DNA from: Xanthoparmelia taractica
Lineage: Eukaryota; Ascomycota; Lecanoromycetes; Lecanorales; Parmeliaceae
Reading direction: 5' to 3'
DNA length: 26,058 nt
Assembly (NCBI GenBank): GCA_033085395.1
Contig: JANQBS010000415.1
Coordinates: 1-26,058, forward strand
Positions 1 through 10,368 of this stretch are shown piece after piece. The notes below the pieces were generated by a model. That model searched no databases. It was not told the DNA's origin and saw only the letters and a list, made by a program, of their open reading frames with translations. Every line of letters starts with the position of its first letter. Position 1 is the first letter of the stretch. The position numbers were made by a program, and so were the translations under genes.

Positions 1-954
1 GAAGATTAATATTCTACTTATTATTCTAGTTATAACTTAAATTTCTAATCTTAATTAAGTATCTTTTACTTATTTTAGAAGTCTATTAATTCTTAATTAG
101 TAAAAAAGCTTAGAGTCTTAGATCTTAATAATAATACGTGTAATTAGAGATATCTTAGCCGTATTTAGTGAAGCTATAGCTTATAAGCGATATTTCTTAT
201 GGGCTAAGCGACTATATAATAATTAAAAAAGCTATTCGCTTTTAATCTTTCGAGTCTTAATAATAATTTCTTATATAGAATATTAATAGAATAGTTATAA
301 ATGAAATACACTAAACTTAGAGAAAGATCTTAATATATTACTTGAAGCTAAATAAGCTAATTAAAAAATTCGGAATTATTAAATAGAAGAGATTTTAATA
401 TTAATTACATTAGTAATAATAATAAAGTACTCTCTAGATTAACTTAAGTAAGAAATTAATTCTTTTTTATTAAAATTTTTTTTATTAATTATTCTTTAAT
501 TAAGAGAAGAGAAGCGAATATAAAATAATAAAAGATTAATTTCTATAGATTAAAGATCTACGAAAAGAGTAAGAGAGATAATTTAAAATCGTTTTATAAG
601 TAATTAGAGAAGAGATCGACTTAACGATCTTACGTAGATTGCAATTAAGAAAATAATATATTATAGTTCTTATTCTAATTATTACTTATTAAAATAATTA
701 TATTTACTTAGCGAGATTAAATTAGAAGAGAGTTTATCTTAATATCACTTATTAAGTGCCGAAATTTAATAATTACTTAAGCTAATTTCGCCCTAACTTA
801 TATATTAATCTAGAATTTTCTTATCTTATTCGTTACCTAATATAAAAAATAATCTATATTATAAAATATTTCTATATATATTAGAAATTTCTTAGATTAT
901 TTCATAATATTAATAATTTCTTATCTTATATCTTTATAAGTAATCTATTATAAT

Positions 955-1040
955 CCCCTTATGATATTCTTCCATGATATGATATAATACGGTATAGTAT
1001 GGAATATTTTATTAAATATACCAGACCTTTCCGGCCCGTA
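955..1040. mobile_element. Solo terminus related to the TACGGGTCGG MITE family
   Basis: The segment ends ..ATATACCAGACCTTTCCGG then CCCGTA, differing at only a few bases from the right end of the six MITE copies in the right-hand block. The preceding bases (cggtatagtat, attaaatatacc) also resemble the MITE interior. No matching left end was found upstream, so it is a truncated copy or a diverged relative. It shows that the family occurs on both sides of the gene island. Confidence 0.6.
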
Positions 1041-1292
1041 ATTATCTTACAACTCAACTTTTCAATACTCAATAGATAGCTAGTAATAACTTCCCTATAA
1101 TACTTTCTCTACTTATTCTCTCTTAGCTAGCTAGATATCTATCTTTTAATTAATTATCTTATCTAAATATATATATTTAATTATATTTATATTATTTCTA
1201 ATACTTATAGAACTTAGAATTTATAGTATATAATATTTTTATTAAGTTTTATAATACTTATATCGTTCTAAGACTTCTTATACTTTCGCTAA

Positions 1293-1328
1293 GATAGATA
1301 AATAGATAGATAGATAGATAGATAGATA
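1293..1328. repeat. GATA tetranucleotide microsatellite
   Basis: A run of GATA units with one interruption (gataaataga) lies inside the AT-rich block. No function is inferred. Confidence 0.9.
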
Positions 1329-1424
1329 TATCTATAAATCTAAAAAGTTTATTTTCGCACGAATTTCGCCGAGTTCGCACGATTAGCACAATTTAGTATA
1401 TTTAGTCTTATTCGCTTATATTAG

Positions 1425-1480
1425 TAAAATTTAATCGGGTTAATAACTATTAATAAAATTTAATCGAATTAATAACTATT
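1425..1480. repeat. 27-bp tandem-like direct repeat with RIP-type differences
   Basis: Two 27-bp copies (1425-1451 and 1454-1480) share taaaatttaatcg..ttaataactatt. They differ only at two adjacent bases, GG in the first and AA in the second. Both differences are G-to-A transitions, the type RIP makes. Confidence 0.8.
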
Positions 1481-1558
1481 TAAAAATTTAATAAATAAGA
1501 TAATTTTAAAATTTAAACGTAAAGTTCTTATAATACTCTATAATCTTAGATTTATTGC

Positions 1559-1582
1559 GTATTACTTCGAGTATTACTTCGA
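1559..1582. repeat. 12-bp perfect tandem duplication
   Basis: The unit gtattacttcga occurs twice in a row (1559-1570, 1571-1582), followed by a partial third unit (gtat). Confidence 0.8.
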
Positions 1583-1717
1583 GTATCACTCCCGCGAGAA
1601 TTTTATCTAAAATTTATAATCTCGAGATCTATTTCGAGATAACGTTGAGAATCGTCGCTACATATCGCTATCGAATCTTATCGTTGATTATAAAAAAAAT
1701 TATATGGGGCTGAATAT

Positions 1718-1881
1718 AGGGCTGAGTTATGTAATTAATGCTAATCGTGAGTATAGCAAGTAGTATTTGCTAACTATACTGAAATCGTGTTAATAGCAAA
1801 GTTGAGTTACTGACTTGGCGGAATTCGCGCGGATATTTGATGGAGTTGCTGATCCGGCGGAATTCTTGATTTCAGCCCTAG
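1718..1881. repeat. Possible small repeat element with 9-bp inverted ends and an internal duplication
   Basis: The 9-mer tagggctga near 1718-1726 is matched by its reverse complement tcagcccta near 1873-1881. Inside are two copies of a 23-bp direct repeat (1804-1826 and 1843-1865, gagtt.ctga..ggcggaattc, 20 of 23 identical). The segment is GC-richer than the AT block on its left and lies in the transition zone. It could be a short non-autonomous element or a chance arrangement; no target-site duplication was established. Confidence 0.35.
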
Positions 1882-2039
1882 CCGCGCGATCAGCAATTTT
1901 GAATCCAGCAGGAACTTTTCAGATTTGCAGATGTAGATAGATAGATTTTAATATATTATTAGAGATATCTTAGATTTTACTTGAGCCAACTCGAGCCTTA
2001 AAACCTCCCACGTCCGAGACCTTCTCTACGCCAGTATAG

Positions 2040-2468
2040 AATAAGCCTCCTTATATTATCGCTGATCGCGAATCCCGACGCTCGTTTACACAACCGACGT
2101 TTTGTCGTGGCATTAGCCATCTCAAATCAATACCGCAAGCCCACCTTTGTACGACTGAATCTGATGAAGGCAACCTTCTCCAATGGAACGGAGCTCAATA
2201 CCTTACCCCAATCATAGCTCTACACGCCTTGGAAGCCGTTGAACGATCAAAGGCTTCAAGTCTCTGGGCATCTTAGTCTTTGGCCTCTGCGTGCCTCGGC
2301 TTAGTTCCAATTCAGATCAATGATTATTCGGCTAGCCTTGATGATGGAAGAATCCAGAGATTAATTGGATTACTCACGGATGTAAAGAGACTTGAAGGGG
2401 GCCTTAGACGCCAGGTCGAACATCCTTTACTCTTGAAATTAGAATCCCATCTTGCAGAGACACCGTAG
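2040..2468 (+). pseudogene. Unassigned coding-like remnant with one in-frame stop
   Basis: One plus-strand frame is open from the codon after TAG 2037-2039 to the stop ending at 2468, broken only by a single TAG at 2274-2276. The translation is complex and protein-like (for example NLLQWNGAQYLTPIIALHAL before the stop and RLIGLLTDVKRLEGGLRRQV after it) and base composition is normal. There is no ATG near the start and no family was recognised. It could be a decayed gene fragment cut off by the AT-rich block, part of a spliced gene, or chance. It lies 42 bp from the 3' end of the convergent swd1 gene and could partly overlap its 3' UTR. Confidence 0.3.
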
Positions 2469-2510
2469 ACCTGAAAGGGCCTTTGTCATGCGACAGATCG
2501 ACCTTTACCG

Positions 2511-4200
2511 TCAACGCTTTCGCGTTTTGGTTTGAGACCTTTTTGTCCCGTTTGTAGCTGAACGCTTGGCGGTCACTGGCTCTTCGCCACTTTCACCGCT
2601 TTCTGCACCATTCATCCACTCTCTACCTTCACCTGGGCTCTTACGCCTCATTGTGCCCGGGCCAACTGCGACAATCTCCTCTTCGCTTTCACTGTCTCCA
2701 ACGTCTAGCAGAACTGGCATGCTGAATGACTCTTCTTCGTGCTCACTCTTGGCAGGCTCGATGGTCAAGACGTCTACAGCTTCATCCTCCAGATCTAATC
2801 GGCGCTTATGAATTTCCTCAATCGGGTGAATGTCGAATTCATCTTCGCGTTCGATGTATTCAACGTTTTCCTCGACCTCAGCAAAGTCAGGAGCAAGCGC
2901 TGACCAACGCTGCGGGGTGACGATGGACCACAAATAGACCCGTCCTGTCTCCAAGCCGCAAGCAGAAACGAATGGTCGATGTGGATGCCACTAATACGTG
3001 TCAGCCAGACCATACGCTTCCCCCTGAACAGCTGCCAACCTCTACTACTCCGAGCTCTTCTTTTGGGCCTTCCAGGATCTTCACCAGGCTTCCATGACCC
3101 CTTTCCCATACGTAGATATCGTGATTCATATAGGTAGTGGCACAAACATACTCTCCTGTTGAGCTGAATGCAACGTGATTCCAAGATAATCTGTTGACTA
3201 CATCCTGGAATTTATGCTCTACCTCAACACTAATGTCATCAATATTCAGGTCAATCTTTGAGAGATCGGGTACATGGATGGTTCGGATCACTCGATCGCT
3301 AGCGTTGCAGACCATGTGGCGTCCAGATGCAGTAAGACGGAGAAAAATGATTACACCTGCGCATAGCCGAGTCGAATGTATGATCGCGCAAGACTGTGTT
3401 TCTATGATGTTCAACCACCCTTTGCTAGTGCCAGCAATGATATGATTACCTAGAGATGTGAAGATGGTGACGCAGGTGGATTGCTTGGCGTCTTGTGCCG
3501 CTTGCTTCTCGTTGATATCTTCACCCTCCATACGAAGTCTCCTTGGGGCGGTTGGTAGTTGGCGCTTGACGGGCACCGTACTGGATATGTCAACCAGCAG
3601 CGGCTGGTCTTCAAAGAGAGAGGCTACGAAGAGCAAGCTAGATAGATCTCAGCGTGTATCTGAACACAGTCCGTTACCTTGCTCACTGGTTGTATGGATG
3701 TAATTCGGCAATGTACACTGGCGCCTCAAAGCGAACTATTCGAACTCTCGTGCCATCACTAAGATCCCAAAGTATGCATTTCGAATCCTGAGAAGAGCTG
3801 AGGAGATGCCGACCATCGCGTGACCAACTACAACCGCGAAGTCAGGGAAAGGAACGGCTAGCCTTTGTTCTCGTACCTTAGCGATTGGATCTGGCGTGTA
3901 TGACCACGGAGTTTGCGAGCGACACCACTGGTCTCAATGTCGAAAATCACGATGGTCCCATCGACCTAAGCGTAGCAATTAGTATCGAAGTCTGCGCGAA
4001 CGTATCTGAAGAGTACCCGGCCTGAAGCAAGAAAGTCTCCTCGACGATTGAATCTGAGACACGTTGCATGTCCGGATCCTAATCATAGGTATTCAGTAAG
4101 AATGTAACGACGCAATAAAGAGGATCGTACTGAGCTTGCCCGTTAGCGCTTCTGGGTAATCCTGAGCAAGAATGAATGGATCAGTCAGAGCAAGATTCAT
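2511..4200 (-). CDS. swd1: COMPASS (Set1C) subunit Swd1, RbBP5-like WD40 protein
   Basis: Swd1/RbBP5 is a core WD40 subunit of the nuclear Set1/COMPASS histone H3K4 methyltransferase. I splice six exons: 4200-4131, 4078-4017, 3965-3877, 3827-3687, 3637-3040, 2990-2511. The five GT-AG introns are 49-52 nt and the product is 479 aa. The start MNLALTDPFILAQDYPEAL is typical of fungal Swd1. WD40 blades follow: GHATCLRFNRRGDFLASGR (about 26-44), VDGTIVIFDIE, GHTRQIQSLSWSRDGRHLLS and YIAELHPYNHLLFVASLFED. The diagnostic part is residues about 350-373 (DFAEVEENVEYIERE, then an acidic run). This corresponds to the RbBP5 segment known to activate the SET subunit and bind Ash2. The C-terminus is low-complexity, acidic then basic (ending KTRKR). 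Every splice junction preserves frame and family conservation. It is divergently arranged with RPB1 across 532 bp. Confidence 0.95.
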
Positions 4201-4732
4201 TCTTCAATATAAGCGCCTATGTATGAATAGTGTTGCATGAAGTATGAGAGTTGACTTGTTGACTAAACTGAGTGGAAAGGTAGGTCAGCCGACTCAACCT
4301 AAACCAAGAACGGCTACATCCACGCTAAGCCTGCTGGTTTGATTCCTGTCACCTCGCACGCCTCAAAACGACACAAATTCCACCTTTCCATGACAACCAC
4401 GCCAACGTCTCATTTCATCCCGGGATCGTGCAGCACTACTGTGGTGTTGCAGAGTTCACGGCAAAAGTTACAAGAAGGCGTTACGTTTCGGATCATCATA
4501 GTGGCCACGAGTGGAGGGCGAATCACTTTGAAGGGAGCCCTTTGTGGGCAGCCCGAGCGCTGAGCCCACACGGCGTGCATCGACTTTGACGTCGTGTCAA
4601 CAGTCGAAGGGTTGGATGGGTTAAGCAGGCTTTTGCGATCTTCAAAGGAGGTTGGCCTGTGTGAACACTCAGGTCTTACAGACCCCAATCCCTTGCCACT
4701 GTGGGCCTTGTAATCGAATCTCAACATCAAGG
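4201..4732. promoter_or_regulatory. Divergent intergenic region shared by swd1 and RPB1
   Basis: This 532-bp region separates the two start codons (swd1 leftwards, RPB1 rightwards), so it must hold both 5' UTRs and either two core promoters or one bidirectional promoter. I see no clear TATA box. A small cluster of TTGACT-type words occurs at about 4251-4266 (ttgacttgttgacta). An ATG at 4339 opens a 74-codon frame ending at 4563; it would be an upstream ORF only if RPB1 transcription begins before it, which the sequence cannot show. Confidence 0.6.
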
Positions 4733-7700
4733 ATGGCGAATCTCAACTTTCAATACTCTAGTGCACCTCTGCGCTCTATTCAAGAGATCCAATTTGGGCT
4801 TCTCTCACCCGAGGAAATCAAGAATATGAGTGTGGCTCCTATAGAGTACCCCGAGACGATGGACGAGCAGAATCTGCGACCCCGACAGATGGGCTTGGCA
4901 GATCCGCGACTCGGTTCAATTGATAGAGCGGTCAAGTGCGGTACCTGCGATGAGAATATGTCAGAATGTCCGGGGCATTTTGGACATATTGAGCTCGCAG
5001 TACCCGTTTACCATGTCGGTATGTTGTCGAGAGTAGTTTACGCTCAGGTTAGCATTAAACAGATGCCAGGTTTCATGACGAAGATCAAGAAATTGCTGGA
5101 AACAGTTTGCCACAATTGCGGAAAGATACTAGTGGATGAAGTTAGTCGTCCCTTACGGGATGGCCGATCTTATTCTGCATACGTTGCTGACGTCTTTTGT
5201 TCTAGAGCAATCCAGCGTTTGCGGATGCTATACGTCGTAGAGACCCCAAGAAACGCTTCGACATGGTCTGGCGGCTTTGCAAACCTAAGATGATCTGCGA
5301 AACCACCATGGCATTGGACGATGATTCCCCGTCAGACAAGACGAAAGAGCCAAAGCATGACCATGGTGGCTGTGGAAATATACAGCCTGAAGTGCGACGA
5401 GAAGGCCTCCGACTAACTGGTACTTGGAAAGCCCAAAAAGGCGATGAGGAAAACGAGGGCCAGCAGCCTGAGAAGAAACCCATCACGCCACAAATGGCGC
5501 TTAATATCTTCCGCCACATATCTACAGAGGATATTAGACGAATGGGACTAAGCAATGATTATGCACGTCCTGAATGGATGATCATCACGGTTCTTCCTGT
5601 GCCACCTCCGCCTGTACGGCCTAGCATTTCTGTGGACGGAGGTAACGGTCCCCGTGGCGAAGACGACTTGACGTACAAGCTTGGCGACATCATTCGTGCG
5701 AACGGCAACGTGCGACGTTGTGAGACCGAAGGCTCTCCTGCACACGTTGTCAATGAGTTCGAGCAATTGTTACAATTTCATGTTGCTACATATATGGACA
5801 ACGACATTGCTGGTCAGCCCCAAGCCCTTCAAAAATCTGGACGTCCGGTCAAGTCCATTCGTGCTCGATTAAAGGGTAAGGAAGGTCGTCTACGAGGAAA
5901 TCTCATGGGAAAGCGCGTTGATTTCTCAGCACGTACCGTCATCACTGGAGACCCGAATTTGTCTCTTGACGAAGTCGGCGTTCCACGAAGCATTGCAAGG
6001 ACACTCACATATCCTGAGACCGTGACTCCTTACAACATCCAGAAGCTTCATCAGCTTGTCAAAAACGGGCCAAACGAACATCCAGGTGCAAAGTACGTAA
6101 TTCGTGACACAGGAGAGCGGATAGACCTGCGTCACCATAAACGAGCTGGAGAAATATCTCTGCAGTACGGGTGGAAAGTTGAACGACACATTGTGGATGG
6201 TGACTACATCATTTTCAACCGACAACCTTCCCTTCATAAGGAGTCAATGATGGGCCACCGCGTGCGCGTCATGCCCTATTCCACGTTTCGCCTGAATCTT
6301 TCTGTAACCTCTCCCTACAACGCTGACTTTGATGGAGATGAGATGAATTTGCACGTCCCTCAGAGCGAAGAGACACGCGCAGAAATCAATCAACTCTGTA
6401 TGGTTCCGTTGAATATTGTGTCGCCTCAGCGAAACGGACCGCTAATGGGCATCGTGCAAGACACTTTATGTGGTATCTACAAGATGTGTCGGCGAGATGT
6501 ATTCCTGACCAAGGAACAAGTCATGAACATACTGCTCTGGGTTCCAGACTGGGATGGCGTAATACCGCAGCCTGCCATTGTCAAGCCTCTGGCGATGTGG
6601 ACTGGCAAGCAAGTTCTGAGTCTGGTAATTCCAACCGGCTTAAATTTTCTGCGAGGAAGCGAGGAAGGATTCTCGCCGCTCAACGACGATGGACTGTTAA
6701 TATCTGGCGGCGAACTGATGTATGGCCTCCTTAATAAGAAAACCGTCGGTGCTTCTGGAGGTGGGGTTATCCACATCGTTTTCAACGAGAAAGGGCCCGA
6801 AGCCGCTATGAATTTCTTCAACGGAGCTCAGACGGTTGTCAATTACTGGCTTCTGCATAACGGATTCAGTATTGGCATAGGGGATACTATACCAGATCGC
6901 CACACCATACAACAAATCGAGAATGCTGTTAACAATCAGAAGGCGGAAGTCTTGGAGATCACGCGGAGCGCAACTGAGAACGAGCTTGAGTCTCTTCCGG
7001 GGATGAACGTGCGAGAGACGTTCGAGAGCAAGGTCTCAAAAGCACTGAACAAAGCTCGTGATGACGCTGGGACTGTGACTGAAAAGAGTCTTAAAGATCT
7101 GAACAACGCCACTCAAATGGCTCGCTCTGGATCTAAAGGCTCAACTATCAACATCTCTCAGATGACAGCTGTTGTTGGTCAGCAGTCTGTCGAGGGCAAG
7201 CGGATACCTTTCGGGTTCAAATATCGGACTTTGCCTCATTTCACAAAGGATGATTACTCGCCAGAATCGAGGGGCTTTGTCGAGAACTCATACTTGCGAG
7301 GCTTGACCCCAACAGAGTTCTTCTTCCATGCCATGGCTGGCCGTGAGGGTCTCATTGATACAGCCGTGAAGACAGCTGAGACGGGTTATATTCAGCGCCG
7401 TTTGGTCAAGGCATTGGAAGATGTTATGGCTAAGTACGACGGCACTGTACGCAATTCCCTTGGCGACATTGTTCAGTTCGTCTACGGCGAGGATGGCCTC
7501 GACGGCGTTCACATCGAACAGCAACGTGTTGATATCATTGCATGCTCGGCTAAGCAATTTGAGCGGAAGTTTCGGATTGACCTCATGGACTCGAAGCCAG
7601 AGACGAGCATTTCTCCTGAATTTTTGGAGCAAGCCAGTGAGATGATCGGAGATGTTGAGACACAGAAACATCTCGATAATGAGTATCGACAACTTGAGAA

Positions 7701-10368
7701 GGACCGTGCTGAATTGCGCAAGAATCGGCAAGATGATACGGAGAATCTGCAGCTTCCTCTCAACGTCATTCGCATATTGGAGACGGCGAAAACCACATTC
7801 AAGATCAAGAATGGCGCCCGAAGCAATCTGCATCCGGCGGAGGTCATTCCACAGGTTCAAGATCTACTCGATCGGCTCGTAGTTGTTCGAGGCACCGATA
7901 AACTTTCCGAAGAAGCTCAGCATAACGCGACATTGCTTTTCAAAATCCAGCTCCGTTCCCGTTTAGCCTTCAAACGCCTGGTCATGGAGAATTCTCTCAA
8001 CAAGCTCGCGTTCCAGCACGTACTGGGTGAAATTGAAAGTCGTTTTTGCCGCGCTGCTGTCAACCCTGGCGAGATGGTTGGAGTCCTGGCCGCACAGTCG
8101 ATTGGAGAGCCTGCTACACAAATGACATTGAATACCTTCCATTTTGCTGGTGTTTCCTCCAAGAATGTTACGTTGGGTGTGCCTCGTCTAAAGGAGATTC
8201 TGAATGTAGCCACGAATATCAAGACTCCATCCATGACGGTTTATCAAGAGGAAGGAATGACGGGAAATCAAGAGAGCGCAAAACTGCTTCGAAGTGCTGT
8301 GGAACACACAACTCTTCGCTCTGTCACCGAGACTACTGAGGTATACTATGATCCAGATATCCAGTCTACGGTCATTGAGGCAGATCGCGATATGGTGGAA
8401 TCTTATTTTATCTTACCTGGAGGCGATGTTGAAGACCAGTTTCGACAATCACGCTGGCTTCTTCGGATCATACTTGGTCGTCGCGCCCTACTCGACAAGG
8501 GTCTGACCGTTCAAGATGTTGCCGCTAAGATCAAGGAGAATTACGCTAAAGACCTTGCCGTCATTTTCAGTGATGACAATGCCGATGAACAGGTCGTTCG
8601 AATCCGCATGATCCAAGACCAGAGCAAAGGAGACGAGGACGACGATCTTGAAGAAGACTTGATGCTCAAACGACTCGAAAACCACATGCTTGACACGCTT
8701 ACTTTACGAGGTGTGCCTGGTATCGAGCGAGCGTTTCTTAACACGCGCATGAAGATCCGTACGACAGAGGACGGATCTATGATCAGCTCTAAAGATGATC
8801 CTCTTTGCAAAGAGTGGTTCTTGGACACCAGTGGCTCGTCTCTCGCAGAAGTTCTGACTATACCTGGTGTTGATACAATGCGAACATACTCAAACTCTTT
8901 CCTTGAGGTCTTCGAAGTCTTCGGCATTGAAGCCTCCAGATCAGCTCTCATGCGTGAACTGACTCAAGTTTTAGCCTTTGACGGTTCATACGTCAACCAT
9001 CGGCATTTGGCACTGCTGGTCGATGTGATGACTGCTCGGGGTTCTCTCATGGCCATTACTCGCCATGGTATCAACAGGGCTGATACAGGCGCATTGATGA
9101 GATGTTCCTTTGAAGAGACGGTTGAGATTCTGTATGAGGCTGCCGCCTGCGGAGAGCTCGACGACTGTCGAGGTGTTTCTGAGAATGTCATGCTTGGACA
9201 GTTGGCTCCCCTTGGGACAGGAGAGCTGGAGATCTTCCTAGATCAGGTAAAACTTTTCAATCAAATGCTGCTTTCTCTCTGCTGACATTTCCCCTTTAAG
9301 CATATGCTTGACACTGTCATCAGCGACAATGCACGACTGGGCATCATGCCTAATATTGGTGTCAAAGGCAACATCATAGCCGACGGGGCCGCTACGCCAT
9401 ACGATAGTGGCTCACCTATGCAAGACGGAAGTGGATACCTAGGGAGCCCCGATTACGGCGCAGCGTTCTCACCGATTGTTCAGTCTGGCGGCGCTACCCC
9501 TGGCGGATTCACCGAATATCAGCCTCAGGGTTTTGGTGGTGGTTTGTCACCATACAGTAGCAGAAGTCCAGGTGGCTATAGCCCAAGCGTAAGTACATCT
9601 ATCATGGATGATCTGGGCTTGCTGACAACTAGCATAGTCTCCGTTCAACACCTCGCCAACAAGCCCTTTTGGAGCCTCACCGTCGTCCCCAGGATTTTAC
9701 AGCCCGACGGTATGTCTATCCAATCGGAGCATCCAAAAGGATGTCTTTACTAACCTATATCTTCTAGAGCCCGTCAGGAGCTTTTGCATCCAGTCCGAAA
9801 TTCTCACCTGCCTCGGTATGTTTACAGACTCCACATCTCTCTGCTCTTGCTGACCATTTATAGCCGGCTTATGCCGCCTCACCCGCATTTACTCCCACAA
9901 GCCCATCGTATTCACCTTCCAGCCCTGCTTATGGGCTTGGTGTCTCTCCGACCAGTCCTAGCTACAGCCCAACGAGTCCTAGCTACAGCCCGACCAGTCC
10001 CTCATATAGTCCGACAAGTCCATCATATTCCCCCTCCTCGCCGGCATTCGGCAAAGCTTCTGGTATCTCGCCGACCAGCCCCGTATACAGCCCGACAAGT
10101 CCATCATACTCCCCTTCGAGTCCTAACTACAATCCTCAAGCCTCCGGCAAGCAGCAAAGTCCTACGAGCCCGGTTTACAGCCCTACTAGTCCGATGGGCT
10201 ACTCACCTTCCAGTCCTCAGTTCACCCCTGGATCGGATCCGAGGTCCATCAGTCCGTCTTCAGGTTCACCAAAGTGGACCCCTACTGTAAGACATTTTTC
10301 TCGAGAGGCCCGTTAATTTACGCTTGCTCATCATTTTGCAGAGTCCAACATTCAGCCCAGAGCAGTAG
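4733..10368 (+). CDS. RPB1: RNA polymerase II largest subunit RPB1
   Basis: This is the catalytic largest subunit of nuclear RNA polymerase II. Exons: 4733-5018, 5070-5140, 5206-9246, 9301-9588, 9638-9709, 9768-9815, 9864-10286, 10342-10368. The seven GT-AG introns are 48-65 nt and the product is 1751 aa, normal for fungi. The start MANLNFQYSSAPLRSIQEIQ is the conserved fungal N-terminus. Clamp zinc ligands are C69/C72/C79/H82 and C109/C112/C150/C175. The Mg-binding catalytic loop NADFDGDEMN is at 491-500. The bridge-helix region (FHAMAGREGLIDTAVKTAET) is near 815-850. The trigger loop (TLNTFHFAGVSSKNVTLGVP) has His1098. The CTD, about 1550-1751, is degenerate: four exact YSPTSPS heptads (three at 9963-10025, one at 10086-10106) among SP-rich variants, ending WTPTSPTFSPEQ. 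CTD introns are all phase 0. Intron 1 is 51 nt without a stop, so its retention would add 17 residues in frame. Confidence 0.97.
9864..10286 (+). other. RPB1: RPB1 exon 7, main CTD heptad block
   Basis: This exon encodes most recognisable CTD heptads. The array runs TPTSPS, YSPSSPA, a YGLGV spacer, SPTSPS, three consecutive YSPTSPS, YSPSSPA, an FGKASGI spacer, SPTSPV, YSPTSPS, YSPSSPN, a long YNPQASGKQQ spacer, SPTSPV, YSPTSPM and then diverged SP motifs. The tyrosine is often replaced and spacers break the seven-residue register. In known family biology, Ser2/Ser5/Ser7 phosphorylation on such heptads coordinates capping, splicing, termination and COMPASS recruitment. Confidence 0.9.

Larger units (their letters stand above)
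1..1690. repeat. AT-rich RIP-degraded block, left flank
   Basis: This stretch has no credible gene. It is overwhelmingly A/T, stops are dense in all frames, and CpA/TpG are very scarce while CpG is common (many 'cg' in taagcga, ttcgag, atcgac). That pattern is expected of RIP acting on CpA in ascomycete repeats. Within it are a solo transposon end near 960-1040, a GATA microsatellite near 1293-1328 and short direct repeats at 1425-1480 and 1559-1582, listed separately. The original repeat family was not recognised. Seen: composition and dinucleotide bias. Inferred: RIP-degraded transposon. Confidence 0.8.

Noticed and set aside
2795..3184. 129-codon minus-strand frame overlapping swd1
   Set aside because: It crosses the swd1 intron at 2991-3039 in another frame and has no conserved content; the spliced Swd1 model explains the region.
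4339..4563. 74-codon ATG-initiated frame upstream of RPB1
   Set aside because: It is not supported as a gene; it could be an upstream ORF only if the transcript starts before it, which cannot be told here.
4652..4732. Upstream in-frame extension of RPB1 beginning with a non-ATG codon
   Set aside because: The first ATG, at 4733, matches the conserved fungal RPB1 N-terminus MANLNFQYSS; the extension lacks an ATG.
7288..7860. 190-codon minus-strand open frame antisense to RPB1
   Set aside because: It lies entirely within the conserved RPB1 coding exon and has no recognisable domain; it is a shadow of codon bias.
9784..10290. 168-codon plus-strand frame rich in Arg/Pro/Leu
   Set aside because: It is an out-of-frame reading of the RPB1 CTD exons; the in-frame reading gives SPTSPS heptads.
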